A program made the position numbers and the translations under genes. From the NCBI RefSeq assembly GCF_003149045.1, contig NZ_QGDU01000004.1:62001-126000 (forward strand): a DNA stretch of 64,000 bases. Direction: 5' to 3'. Shown in pieces: positions 24,008 through 32,708 of the stretch. The notes beneath the pieces were generated by a model. That model saw only the letters and a list, made by a program, of their open reading frames with translations. It did no database searches and was not told the origin of the DNA. Numbering within the stretch: the first letter of the stretch is position 1; every line of letters starts with the position of its first letter. Source of the DNA: Fibrobacter sp. UWR4 (lineage in GTDB: Bacteria > Fibrobacterota > Fibrobacteria > Fibrobacterales > Fibrobacteraceae).

Positions 24008-25633
24008 TTACTTGATATTAAATCGTGTGGTTTTGTTCTGGACTCGCATGAGGTAGCTACCTTGGGGGAGGCTTGCCTTTAGCTCTATGCGGTCACTGAA
24101 GAAACCCTGGCGGATCAGCTTGCCGGTGATGGAGAAAATCTGAACCTTGGTGGTGGGGGAGATTTCGTATTCTACGCCGCTGGCGATGAGAGCCAGACTT
24201 TCTTCAGAGTTGCTGGAGGCGGGCTCTTCGACAGAGCTGGAGCTGGATTCTACTGCGGGTTCTTCTTTAACACTGGAGCTAGATTCTACTGCGGGTTCTT
24301 CCTTGCTGCTGAAACTAGATGCAGGAACAACGGAGCTGGAACTTACGAGGACCGGTTCAATCTTTATTCCCTTTTCGTATTCGCTAATGTCAATCTTGCC
24401 GATACCGGAGTATGTGGTGACCTGGGACTTTACATCGCTGACGGGATCAGCGGTATAGCTGTAAATGTTCTTGGGGTTGAATGTCCCTTTCTTAATTTCT
24501 GCGTCGTAGGTAACCCAGGCGGTGTCCTTTGCTGTAAGGGTTGTGCCGGGGTTTACGGAAATTTTCATCTTCTTGCTGTTGCAGCCGCTATTCTGGAAGT
24601 TGGCGCAGCCTTCGTAATAGTTGCCTACGATGGTTGCTACGCCGTCGTCGCCTGCGAAGATTGCCTTGCTCAGACCTGCGTAATGATTGTTTTCAAAGTA
24701 GTCGTCGGAGCCGTAGCGGACATTGGGGCCGTTGCCTGTACCTTGACCGAGGACGTAATTATTGTACAGATGGATCTTGGTGTGGCGCATCATGGGGGTG
24801 CGTGCGTCCAGGTCCTTATAGAAATTGTGGTGGATGGTAATCTCGTGACGAAGGCTGTCGCTATTGCTGTTGCCGATAAGGCTAGCCTTGTGATGATTGT
24901 GGAAATAGTTCCAGCTGAAGGTTGCGTTATAAATGTTGTTCTTGGCGTCTAGAAGCCCGTCGTAGCGATCCTTGTTGCTGGTGTAGGCGTTATAGAATTC
25001 GCAGTGGTCAATCCAGATGTTATGACTGGCCTGCTTTTTCTTGTCGGCCCATACGGTGATAGCGGAATCTGCGGAAATGGCGATGCAATCCGGGTCGTTG
25101 AGAATGACTTCGGCGCCGTTACGGAAAGCGATGACCTTGTTTTCGTCGGTCTTGCTGATAGGCACGTCGCTCATGGTGAACTTGATGTTGCGGATGATGA
25201 TGTTGTGCTTATTCTGGATGGAAAGGCCTACGCGATTGAAAAATGCCTTGTCCCCTTTGCCGATGATGGTCTTGTTGTTACCTACCTGGACCAGTTCGCC
25301 GTAAGTGGTTTCGATGCCGGAAGTGGCCACATGGCCGTTTTCGTCGATGAAGGTTTTGATACCGGTATTGATTTCGCCCTTTACGATAATGACGTAGGGC
25401 GTTTCCAAGTCTTCTGCATATTGCTTAAATTCGGCGAAGTTGGAGACTTCAACTACCTTGCCTCCGTTGCCACCGGTGGTACCGCCTTCCAAGGTGGCGT
25501 AACCCACCATGTCAAAATTCGGGGTTGCGGCAGAAACAGTTGTGCTCAGAATGAGCATTGCAATCATGGTTGCTGCGGTTATCAAAGCGAAATTTGTATT
25601 AGGCTTGTAATCTTTGAAAGATTTTGAGAACAT
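24008..25633 (-). CDS. Secreted pectate lyase (PL1) with Ser linker and sorting-type C-terminal domain
   Basis: A 541-residue exported enzyme that cleaves polygalacturonate by beta-elimination. The signal peptide ends near VSAATPNF (about residue 36). The right-handed beta-helix shows HNIWIDHCEF (207-210), YDGLLDAK (Ca-binding Asp residues) and DARTPMMRH (catalytic-type R-T-P-x-x-R, 278-283), as in PL1 lyases. A Ser/Glu/Pro linker (about 425-470) precedes a C-terminal 70-residue domain, VQIFSITGKLIRQGFFSDRIELKASLPQGSYLMRV, which resembles type IX secretion sorting domains also seen in the GH74 enzyme here. It has its own promoter (25699-25727). The exact pectin preference is unknown. Confidence 0.88.
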   Translation of the reverse strand: MFSKSFKDYKPNTNFALITAATMIAMLILSTTVSAATPNFDMVGYATLEGGTTGGNGGKVVEVSNFAEFKQYAEDLETPYVIIVKGEINTGIKTFIDENGHVATSGIETTYGELVQVGNNKTIIGKGDKAFFNRVGLSIQNKHNIIIRNIKFTMSDVPISKTDENKVIAFRNGAEVILNDPDCIAISADSAITVWADKKKQASHNIWIDHCEFYNAYTSNKDRYDGLLDAKNNIYNATFSWNYFHNHHKASLIGNSNSDSLRHEITIHHNFYKDLDARTPMMRHTKIHLYNNYVLGQGTGNGPNVRYGSDDYFENNHYAGLSKAIFAGDDGVATIVGNYYEGCANFQNSGCNSKKMKISVNPGTTLTAKDTAWVTYDAEIKKGTFNPKNIYSYTADPVSDVKSQVTTYSGIGKIDISEYEKGIKIEPVLVSSSSVVPASSFSSKEEPAVESSSSVKEEPAVESSSSSVEEPASSNSEESLALIASGVEYEISPTTKVQIFSITGKLIRQGFFSDRIELKASLPQGSYLMRVQNKTTRFNIK

Positions 25634-25698
25634 ATTTTACCCATCCTTTTAACACCATTTTCTTTGAAACTAGCGCTTTTGCTTATTTCTTTGACTTT

Positions 25699-25727
25699 AA
25701 TATATCTTAAATTTTGACAAAAGTCAA
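25699..25727 (-). promoter_or_regulatory. Sigma70-type promoter of the pectate lyase gene with overlapping palindrome
   Basis: On the minus strand TTGACT (-35) and TATATT (-10) are separated by 17 bases, ending about 66 bases before the start codon. The -35 is embedded in the perfect inverted repeat TTGAC-TTTT-GTCAA (25714-25727), a candidate operator. Confidence 0.65.
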
Positions 25728-25807
25728 TACAAAATGAGAAAATTTTTGAGAACGTTTGGGGAGAGGAAAAAATATGAGAACGGGATAGACGATCTTGGGT
25801 TAAAAAA

Positions 25808-25838
25808 GAAAAACCCGAGTCGTTTGACTCGGGCTTTT
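25808..25838 (-). terminator. Terminator of leuCD
   Basis: Minus strand: GCCCGAGTC AAAC GACTCGGGT stem followed by TTTTTCTTTTTT. Confidence 0.85.
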
Positions 25839-25858
25839 CAATTTTGATTTCCTAAGAA

Positions 25859-26461
25859 TTACTTAAGGAAGTTCATGTACGGAAGCTTTGCTGCCAGTTC
25901 CTGCACCTTGTCGGCGTTTGCCTGAAGGGCGGAGCGAGCGTTCCAGGAACCGTCCAGGAACTGACCGCGAGGACCATCAGCCAGAGTGAGGGCGATGGTT
26001 TCGTCACCCAGCTTCAGGGTGCGAGCGTCGGTGCTGGTTTCCAGTTCCTTGGAAGGATTAGCTTCGATCCAAGCGAGAATCTTGTCTGCAGTAGCGTGGT
26101 CAACCTTGAAGCAGGGAACGCCCAGGGCGACGCAGTTGCCGAAGAAGATTTCGGAATAGCTTTCTGCGATGATGGCCTTGATGCCCCAGCGCTTCAGAGC
26201 CTGAGGAGCGTGTTCACGGCTGGAACCGCAACCGAAGTTCTGGTTGGAAACCAGGATGGTGCCGTTCTTGTAGGCCGGGTCACGGAAGGGGTGAATCTTG
26301 CCCTGGGCTTCCAGGCCGGCGATATCGTCAGCGAAAGCGTTTGCGCCGAGACCTTCGAAAGTCACGCACTTGAGGAAGCGAGCCGGAATGATACGGTCGG
26401 TATCGATGTCGTTACCGCGAACAGGAACGCCGGAACCTTTAACGATGTCAATAGAATTCAT
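25859..26461 (-). CDS. leuD: 3-Isopropylmalate dehydratase small subunit
   Basis: A 200-residue subunit that pairs with LeuC to isomerise 2-isopropylmalate to 3-isopropylmalate in leucine synthesis. It is the swivel domain of the aconitase family: GNDIDTDRIIPARFLK, SNQNFGCGSSREHAPQAL (substrate-binding G-C-G-S-S-R-E-H) and GIKAIIAESYSEIFFGNCVALGVP are diagnostic. The length fits proteobacterial-type LeuD. It lies 21 bases after leuC on the same strand and is followed by a strong terminator. Confidence 0.96.
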   Translation of the reverse strand: MNSIDIVKGSGVPVRGNDIDTDRIIPARFLKCVTFEGLGANAFADDIAGLEAQGKIHPFRDPAYKNGTILVSNQNFGCGSSREHAPQALKRWGIKAIIAESYSEIFFGNCVALGVPCFKVDHATADKILAWIEANPSKELETSTDARTLKLGDETIALTLADGPRGQFLDGSWNARSALQANADKVQELAAKLPYMNFLK

Positions 26462-26482
26462 TTTTAAATCTCCTTGTTCCTA

Positions 26483-27892
26483 TTACTTGATGTACTTGCG
26501 GACGTCGGTAACCTTGCCTTCGATAGCGGCAGCGGCAACCATGGCGGGGCTCATCAAAATGGTACGGCCGGTGGGAGAACCCTGGCGGCCCTTGAAGTTA
26601 CGGTTGCTGGAAGAAGCGCTAACCTGGCGGCCCTTCAGCTTATCCGGATTCATGGCGAGGCAGAGAGAGCAGCCAGCTTCACGCCATTCTGCACCTGCTT
26701 CCTTAAAGATCTTGTCGAGACCGAGAGCTTCTGCTTCAACCTTGATCTTCATGGAACCAGGAACAACCCACATCTTGACGGTGTCGGCAACCTTGTGGCC
26801 CTTGATGATTTCAGCAGCAGCCTGGAGGTCGGAGAGACGGCCGTTGGTGCAGGAACCCACGAATGCGATGTCGATGGGGGTGCCGATCATCTTGCCACCT
26901 TCTTCCCAGCCCATGTATTCATAAGCTTCGGAGATGACCTTCTTTTCGGAGCCTTCGAATTCTGCGATCTTCGGCATGTTGTCGTTGAGCTGGATTGCCT
27001 GTGCCGGAGTGATACCCCAGGTCACCATGGGTTCCAGGTTGTCGCAGTTGATTTCGATTTCGTCGTCGAACTGAGCGTCGGCGTCGGTAGCCACGGACTT
27101 CCAGTATGCAACGGCTTCATCCCACTTGTCTGCCTTGGGGGCGTAGGGCTTGCCCTTCAGGAATTCAAAAGTCTTTTCGTCGGGGTTGCAGTAGCCAACG
27201 CGTGCGCCGCCTTCGATAGCCATGTTACAGATGGTCATACGGCCTTCCATGCCCATAGCTTCGATGACGGGACCTGCAAATTCGTAAGCGTAGCCAACGC
27301 CACCGTTCACGCCAAGCTTGGCGATGTAGGCGAGGGCAACGTCCTTAGCGGTAACACCCGGCTTCAGCTTACCGGTGAAGTTGATGCGGCGGGTCTTGAG
27401 GGGGCTCATGGCCAAAGTCTGGGTAGCGAGAACGTCAGCAACCTGGCTGGTACCGATACCGAATGCGATAGCGCCGAAAGCGCCGTGGGTAGCAGTGTGG
27501 GAGTCACCGCAAGCGACGGTCATACCCGGCTGGGTAACGCCTTCTTCCGGGCCAACGATGTGGATCACGCCCTGTTCGCAGGTCTTGGGACCGAAGAACT
27601 TGATGCCGTTGGATTCAGTATTCTTTTCGATATGGGAGAACATTTCTTCGGAAATGCCATCCTGGAGAGGACGGTTACGTTCCGGGAAAGTGGTGGGAAT
27701 AATGTGGTCAACGGTGGCGAAGGTGCGTTCCGGGAACAGGACCTTGGTGCCATCTTCACGGAGAGATGCGAAAGCCTGGGGGCTGGTCACTTCGTGGCAG
27801 AGGTGGAGACCGATGAAAAGCTGGCACTGGCCGCTGGGGAGCTTAGCAACAGTGTGGCTTTCGAAGATTTTCTGGTATAATGATTTTCCCAT
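26483..27892 (-). CDS. leuC: 3-Isopropylmalate dehydratase large subunit
   Basis: A 469-residue [4Fe-4S] subunit. The cluster ligands sit in [12 protein letters not shown] and [46 protein letters not shown] and [39 protein letters not shown] are family signatures. The length matches the classical bacterial LeuC rather than the shorter archaeal type. It forms an operon with leuD. The leader of about 100 bases contains a TGGAAAA/TTTTCCA hairpin (minus strand near 27930-27950), but no leucine-rich leader peptide or T-box was recognised. Confidence 0.96.
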   Translation of the reverse strand: MGKSLYQKIFESHTVAKLPSGQCQLFIGLHLCHEVTSPQAFASLREDGTKVLFPERTFATVDHIIPTTFPERNRPLQDGISEEMFSHIEKNTESNGIKFFGPKTCEQGVIHIVGPEEGVTQPGMTVACGDSHTATHGAFGAIAFGIGTSQVADVLATQTLAMSPLKTRRINFTGKLKPGVTAKDVALAYIAKLGVNGGVGYAYEFAGPVIEAMGMEGRMTICNMAIEGGARVGYCNPDEKTFEFLKGKPYAPKADKWDEAVAYWKSVATDADAQFDDEIEINCDNLEPMVTWGITPAQAIQLNDNMPKIAEFEGSEKKVISEAYEYMGWEEGGKMIGTPIDIAFVGSCTNGRLSDLQAAAEIIKGHKVADTVKMWVVPGSMKIKVEAEALGLDKIFKEAGAEWREAGCSLCLAMNPDKLKGRQVSASSSNRNFKGRQGSPTGRTILMSPAMVAAAAIEGKVTDVRKYIK

Positions 27893-28197
27893 AGTGTGTC
27901 TCGTTTGTTGTTTTTTACAAAACTTCGTCTGGAAAATTGCTTTTCCAAAAATTCACGGACAAAGATAGTAAAAAGGAATTCGGACCTGTCCAATTTGCTT
28001 CAAAAGTTCTATGATCTGTGATGAAAAAAAAGAATGTTAAGAACTGTTTACATCTTGTTCGGAGAATGGTGTACAGTTGACGCATTTGGTGTGACCTTCA
28101 TCAAAGGCGGGGTAACCGCTGTATACAAAAAAAACAATATTTATCTATATATATGACGGGGTTAAGGTTAAATTTTGTGAAAAAAAGGGCTTACCAT
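27893..28197. other. Divergent intergenic region between leuC and the GH5 gene
   Basis: About 300 bases without a gene. It holds the two 5' leaders. A TTGACG word (about 28077) and AT-rich stretches TATTTATCTATATATATG precede the GH5 gene, but no convincing -35/-10 pair was found. Confidence 0.4.
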
Positions 28198-30534
28198 ATG
28201 AAAAAATCATTTTTAGGCTTAGCTTCTGTCGTCCCCGCATTGATGTTTGCGGCTTGTTCTGACGACGGTTCTTCAACCCCTGCTGCACAGGATCCTAATG
28301 CGGGCTTGATTACCAGTTCCGGTAGCGTTCAGATCCCGACTGATCCGAACAATCCGAATATCCCTGTCGTAAATTCCTCTGCCTCCAATCAGCCCGTTGT
28401 TGTGCCTAATCCCGAGGAAAACATTGCCGATCAGCCGATCTCCGAAGACGAAAAGAAGGATGACGGGGCTTCTTCTGTTGGTTCCTTGAAGATTAGTGTT
28501 GCTGGTGTTGCTGAAGTGGGTCCTTTTGCTTCTGGTGCTACGGTGACCGTTTCCAGCGTCGATGCAAAGACCATGACGGTGGGGGCTGCAGCTGTTAATA
28601 CCAAGACCACGACTGCTTTGGGTAATTACACTGCTTCCGGTTCCTTGACTTCCGCTATTGGAAGTTTTGAAGCTTCCGGTAAGTTCTTTAATTTCTCTCT
28701 CCCGGATTTTTCCAATGTGAAGTCCCTCAAGGCTATTTCCGATCTGAGAAATCGTAACACTGTAAACATCAACATTCTTACACATCTGGAATATGGTCGT
28801 GTTCAGACATTGGTCGCTCAGCAGGGCTTAAGTTTTACTGCTGCAAAGGAACGTGCTGAAAAGGAAGTCCTTGCTGCATTTGGTTTCAAGTCTGATTCCA
28901 CAATGTTTGAAGACATTTCTGTCTATCACATGACGGATGCTGCTGCAAGCCTCCTTGCTCTTACCGATGCAATGGAATCTAATCCTTCCTTGCTGGATGA
29001 TTTGCTGAAGCTTACCGCCGATGATATCGCTGCAGATGGTAAACTAGATGAAAATGCAGTGAAGGCTCTTATTGGTGATGCAGCTTTCAATATGGATGTG
29101 AATATGAACATTTCATATCTTTCTGCAGCAAATAATGATGCCGATATTTCTACCTACACCATGCAGAAGAGATATCTGTGGGGCGCCATGTTCAACTTGG
29201 GTAGTTGCACTGACGCCAACCTGAACGAAGTAAAGAATAACAACAACCCCAACAGTACTATCCAGGACAAACATTTCATCTGTAGGGATGGCGGTTGGGC
29301 TGAAGCTTCTGCCGCGGCTGTCAAGAGCGCTGAAGTTGCGAAGACTGCTGGTGCTTGCGACGCTTCTACTGCTGGTAAGGTTGTTTCTTATACCGATGGC
29401 AATCAGTACATCTGTAAGAAGAATCTTTGGTCTGTGGCAACTGCTGATGACATTGCCGCTTCTCAGATTACGGTCGCCTGTAACTCCTCCAATGAAAGAG
29501 GTGTTGCAACTGCAAGTGGTTCTTCTTTCGTCTGCCTGAATGGTGTTTGGACCAAGGCTGCTCACGCCGCTATTGACTATTCCAAGGGCCGTGCCATGAA
29601 TAAGAAACTCGGTCGTGGTATCAACTTCGGTAATTCCTGGGATGCTCCGGGTTCCGACGATGGTGGATGGGGTAACCGTATCAGTGATGGTGACTTTGCT
29701 ACGGTGAAGGCTGCTGGCTTTAATTCTGTCCGTATTCCGGTTCGTTGGTATACAGGCATGTCCAGTAAGCTTTCTGGTGTGAAGGAAGATGTGCAGTTGG
29801 CCATTAAAGCTGGTCTTACCGTGATTATCAATAATCATCATAACCAGCCTGTTTATGATGCCGCCAACAATGGCTCCTTTGACAGTAAGCTGAATGATTT
29901 CAAGTCTGAATGGAAACAGGTTGCACAGGCCTTTGAATCTTTCCCGGACGACGCTATCGTCTTTGAAATTTTCAATGAACCCCATGATCCTATGTCCAAT
30001 GCTCAGGTGAACAAGCTGATGTCTGCTGGTTATGAAACAATTCGTTCCATCTCCAAGGGCAAGACCATTATGTTCGAAGGCAATGGTTACGCTAAGTTCG
30101 CTCAGATTCAGAACCTCGATCTTCCTGCTGACGGCAATATCATCGTGTCTGGTCATTACTATGATCCGTATTCCTTTACTCATCAGGGGCATGGAGACAG
30201 CTATCCCTGCAATGCAAACGCCAAGGACGGAATTTCCAATATGGCCGGCAACTTCAAGAGCTATGCAGATTCTGCCGCTCGTTACTATCCGGACGTGAAT
30301 GGCGGTTCTGTCCCCATGAATATGGGTGAATTCGGTGTTGCCAATAAGGGGCAGTGCTCTAGCATTTCTGATTCCAAGCGTGAAGCTTGGGTGGATGCTG
30401 TTGTCGCTCAGGCTGAAAAGTACGACATGAGCTGGCAGTACTGGTGCTTCAAGAACTGCGGTGGCTTCGAGGCTTCCAATGGCGGTTCTTGGCACGGAAA
30501 CATGCTTAACGTCTTCAAGAAGTACTTCAAGTAG
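28198..30534 (+). CDS. Lipoprotein GH5-family endoglucanase with Cys/Trp N-terminal repeats
   Basis: A 778-residue exported cellulase-type enzyme. The signal peptide SFLGLASVVPALMFAACSDDG has a lipobox, so it is probably lipid-anchored. Residues about 25-320 form a Ser/Pro/Asn-rich linker plus a helical domain of unknown type. Residues about 335-455 contain three related short modules ending CRDGGW, YICKKNLW and FVCLNGVW. The catalytic GH5 domain follows: RGINFGNSWDAPG, FNSVRIPVRWY, FEIFNEPHD (acid/base Glu594) and MNMGEFGV (nucleophile Glu711). I chose ATG 28198 because AAAGGG precedes it and it opens the signal peptide; the in-frame ATG 15 codons earlier is unlikely. Likely substrates are beta-1,4-glucans; mannan is possible. 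Confidence 0.88.
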   Translation: MKKSFLGLASVVPALMFAACSDDGSSTPAAQDPNAGLITSSGSVQIPTDPNNPNIPVVNSSASNQPVVVPNPEENIADQPISEDEKKDDGASSVGSLKISVAGVAEVGPFASGATVTVSSVDAKTMTVGAAAVNTKTTTALGNYTASGSLTSAIGSFEASGKFFNFSLPDFSNVKSLKAISDLRNRNTVNINILTHLEYGRVQTLVAQQGLSFTAAKERAEKEVLAAFGFKSDSTMFEDISVYHMTDAAASLLALTDAMESNPSLLDDLLKLTADDIAADGKLDENAVKALIGDAAFNMDVNMNISYLSAANNDADISTYTMQKRYLWGAMFNLGSCTDANLNEVKNNNNPNSTIQDKHFICRDGGWAEASAAAVKSAEVAKTAGACDASTAGKVVSYTDGNQYICKKNLWSVATADDIAASQITVACNSSNERGVATASGSSFVCLNGVWTKAAHAAIDYSKGRAMNKKLGRGINFGNSWDAPGSDDGGWGNRISDGDFATVKAAGFNSVRIPVRWYTGMSSKLSGVKEDVQLAIKAGLTVIINNHHNQPVYDAANNGSFDSKLNDFKSEWKQVAQAFESFPDDAIVFEIFNEPHDPMSNAQVNKLMSAGYETIRSISKGKTIMFEGNGYAKFAQIQNLDLPADGNIIVSGHYYDPYSFTHQGHGDSYPCNANAKDGISNMAGNFKSYADSAARYYPDVNGGSVPMNMGEFGVANKGQCSSISDSKREAWVDAVVAQAEKYDMSWQYWCFKNCGGFEASNGGSWHGNMLNVFKKYFK

Positions 30535-30557
30535 TATAAATTTGTAAAATAAAAATT

Positions 30558-30593
30558 CGGGACCTGGATTTTGCATCTAGGTCCCCTTTTTTT
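30558..30593 (+). terminator. Terminator of the GH5 gene
   Basis: GGGACCT/AGGTCCC stem around a TGGATTTTGCATCT core, then CTTTTTTTAT. Confidence 0.8.
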
Positions 30594-30792
30594 ATAGCTC
30601 TGCTGGATAAGTGTTTGCGTGGTGCCAAAGCTGCGAAATTACTGAAAAAATGCTTGTGAAACGAACCGACAGTGCAGATTGTAAATTACATTTGTGCAGT
30701 AATAATACAGTAGGCCAACGGGCTTACAAATTACAACTTGTTTGCTAAGCGCATGTTTACGCCTAGCAGAGCTTTGGATAAAATGCCGTGAT

Positions 30793-31815
30793 ATGAAATG
30801 CTGGTGGTTATATCTTGTGGTTCTGTTTTCGGTGACTCTTGTAGTCATCTTGGATTTGTTTGCAAAGAATCAAGGTGAAGATGCTTTTGCGGACATTGTG
30901 AGTTCAGAAAGTCAGCAAGTTGTTTTAAAGGATTCCCTCTGGATGATTCTGGATTCCATGGAAAGGCAAATGGCTGAAGCATGGAAGAAGGATTCCGTAA
31001 AGACTCCGAAAAAATTTAAAGATTTCCGCCCTTTTGGAATGGGATACGCTCTAGAAGGTATCCATCCTGGGATGTCGATGTACGCATGGGTGAGTTCCCT
31101 TGCAGGGGATATTCCTGCGTCAAATGCTTATATTAGCATCGCATCGAAATTTAGCGATTTAGGGAATGTTTACGAGAAGTCGCGTAAGTCCTCCGAATTG
31201 GAGGTGGTTTTCTCGGTGGCCTACGATAGTGAGGCTATGAAAAAGACTGTTGAAATTCTCCATTCCACAGAACCGGATTCAAGTTTTGAAAAAGACTTGA
31301 GAAAGCAACTAGAGAGGACTAAATTCTTTTCAAAAGAACCTGTTCCCTCAAAGACGGGGAGGGATATAGAAAAGGATGTAGATAAATTATTGAAGGATTT
31401 ACTCCAAGGAGGGATTGTTAAGAAAGATTCATTTGCCATTACTCAAGAAGATACCCTTAAGGCTTATTTCCGGTTTGTTGCAAAGGTGGCGTTTTTTAAA
31501 GTTCAGACTAACATAAGGATTTGTCGAGATGCCCCGGAAAAAGGAACGATGAGGCCGCTTTGCGACGTGATCGTCAACGACTCCCTTTATCATTGCTTTA
31601 GGATAGAATATTTGACTTATGGCGATCGTATGATTGCCTTCAGGTGTGAAGATGGAACTAAGAGCTTTGAGGAATCTGCTAAAGACCCCTGGGACTTTGA
31701 TTTGCTATATGATGCTCCCTATGATGAGCTAAAGAAACTATGGTTGGAGCGTGGTTTGGAAGTTCCTGGTGGCTCTAACATGAAACCTCTGGAAATGTTA
31801 AAACATCACATATAG
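30793..31815 (+). CDS. Hypothetical protein with N-terminal membrane segment
   Basis: A 340-residue protein of no recognised family. MKCWWLYLVVLFSVTLVVILDLF is a membrane anchor or uncleaved signal. The rest is charged and soluble: a helical KDSLWMILDSMERQMAEAWKKDSVKTPKKFKDFRPFGMGYALEG segment, a Lys/Glu-rich middle, and a C-terminal part with paired cysteines (RICRDAPEKGTMRPLCD; YHCFRIEYLTYGDRMIAFRCEDG) that may be disulphide-bonded outside the cytoplasm. The earlier in-frame start at 30742 would put polar residues before the membrane segment and is less likely. No Shine-Dalgarno is obvious. It stands alone between two terminators. Confidence 0.6.
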   Translation: MKCWWLYLVVLFSVTLVVILDLFAKNQGEDAFADIVSSESQQVVLKDSLWMILDSMERQMAEAWKKDSVKTPKKFKDFRPFGMGYALEGIHPGMSMYAWVSSLAGDIPASNAYISIASKFSDLGNVYEKSRKSSELEVVFSVAYDSEAMKKTVEILHSTEPDSSFEKDLRKQLERTKFFSKEPVPSKTGRDIEKDVDKLLKDLLQGGIVKKDSFAITQEDTLKAYFRFVAKVAFFKVQTNIRICRDAPEKGTMRPLCDVIVNDSLYHCFRIEYLTYGDRMIAFRCEDGTKSFEESAKDPWDFDLLYDAPYDELKKLWLERGLEVPGGSNMKPLEMLKHHI

Positions 31816-31837
31816 AACAACCCAACCCCCGTACATA

Positions 31838-31867
31838 AAAAGACCCTCGTTCACGCGAAGGTCTTTA
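31838..31867 (+). terminator. Terminator of the 30793-31815 gene
   Basis: AAAGACC/GGTCTTT stem with a CTCGTTCACGCGAA loop; A-rich on the left, short T-run on the right. Confidence 0.65.
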
Positions 31868-31879
31868 CTAGCGACAAAC

Positions 31880-31973
31880 GACTTCCTTCAAGTACGCGCT
31901 GTGTTCCTGAAAAAGGTGTTGATGACCGAACGTTCCTATCCAGACGAGCGATCAACACCGGTGTTACCGTGAG
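31880..31973. other. Structured intergenic segment between two terminators
   Basis: GGTGTTGAT (31915-31923) pairs with ATCAACACC (31951-31959), followed by a CGGT/ACCG mini-hairpin. Flanked by terminators on both sides. Could be a small transcript; no promoter assigned. Confidence 0.35.
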
Positions 31974-32006
31974 CAAAAAGGACCGGTATGAGCCGGTCCT
32001 TTTTTG
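31974..32006 (-). terminator. Bidirectional terminator serving the 32059-32496 gene
   Basis: AAAAAGGACCGG/CCGGTCCTTTTTT with a TATGAG loop. Confidence 0.8.
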
Positions 32007-32058
32007 CGAGAACGAGCGCACAGCGTAGGTTGTTGTCCTAACGTACTGCGCGAGTGGT

Positions 32059-32496
32059 CTACTTAGTCTCGAACTTGTAGGCGTCCTTATAGTAGGCGAT
32101 CATTTCGTCGCTGCTGCGGAATCCGCCGTTACGGATAGCGTTGCGAACGTCAGGATCCTTCTTGGAAAGGAGGGTGATTTCGCGGGCGACGTCCTTGAAG
32201 AATAGTTCGTTTGCTGCGCGGTCTACATGAACCTGCTGGTATTCCAGACGGTAATTACGTTCCAGCATCTGGAAAAGTTCAGACTGACATGCGTTTTCCG
32301 GGGGATTTTTCTTAGCAACAGGCATATAGCACTTGTTGATGTAATCCTGCTTCATGGATACGATCAGGTCGTCAATCGCAGGAATATTGTGATCCATGTC
32401 GTGAGATGCCAACTGGGCTTTAGGAGTCTTGATACCGGAGCATCCGGCGAGGAGGGTTGCGGCAACTGCAGAGATCACCAAAACACTAAACTTCAT
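32059..32496 (-). CDS. Small hypothetical lipoprotein
   Basis: A 145-residue predicted lipoprotein: MKFSVLVISAVAATLLAGCSGIK has a clear LAGC lipobox. The mature part is helical and charged, with two cysteines (INKCYMP; NACQSEL), and shows no family I recognise. ATG 32496 is preceded by AAAGGAAAAAG, a good ribosome-binding site on the minus strand. A CRP-like palindrome (32628-32643) and a DnaA box (32561) lie in the 212-base upstream gap. The gene ends at a bidirectional terminator. Confidence 0.7.
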   Translation of the reverse strand: MKFSVLVISAVAATLLAGCSGIKTPKAQLASHDMDHNIPAIDDLIVSMKQDYINKCYMPVAKKNPPENACQSELFQMLERNYRLEYQQVHVDRAANELFFKDVAREITLLSKKDPDVRNAIRNGGFRSSDEMIAYYKDAYKFETK

Positions 32497-32560
32497 TCTT
32501 TTTCCTTTCTATTTATTGAAGTTACCCAAATCCCTAATTCCGATGTCAAAGTTACTTAAT

Positions 32561-32569
32561 TGTGGATAA
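32561..32569 (-). promoter_or_regulatory. Consensus DnaA box
   Basis: TGTGGATAA, 65 bases upstream of the lipoprotein start. Identical to the words at 18991 and 42417. Confidence 0.3.
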
Positions 32570-32627
32570 CTTGGCGAGAGTGAAAATGTAATAATTCGCT
32601 TATAATTACCGCAAAAGAATGCTTGTT

Positions 32628-32643
32628 TGTGATGTAAGTCACG
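32628..32643. promoter_or_regulatory. CRP/FNR-type palindrome candidate
   Basis: TGTGA-TGTAAG-TCACG matches the TGTGA-N6-TCACA consensus at nine of ten positions, about 130 bases upstream of the lipoprotein gene at 32496. Confidence 0.4.
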
Positions 32644-32708
32644 TAAAAGGAATGTTGATGATTTCACAACAAGTACAAGGACAAATCGAAACGATTTTTT
32701 GTACAAAC

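Noticed and set aside
30596-30770. Inverted AGCTCTGCT words flanking about 150 bases after the GH5 gene, as a possible miniature transposon or attC site
   Set aside because: The arms are only about ten bases with mismatches, with no target duplication and no integron core sites.
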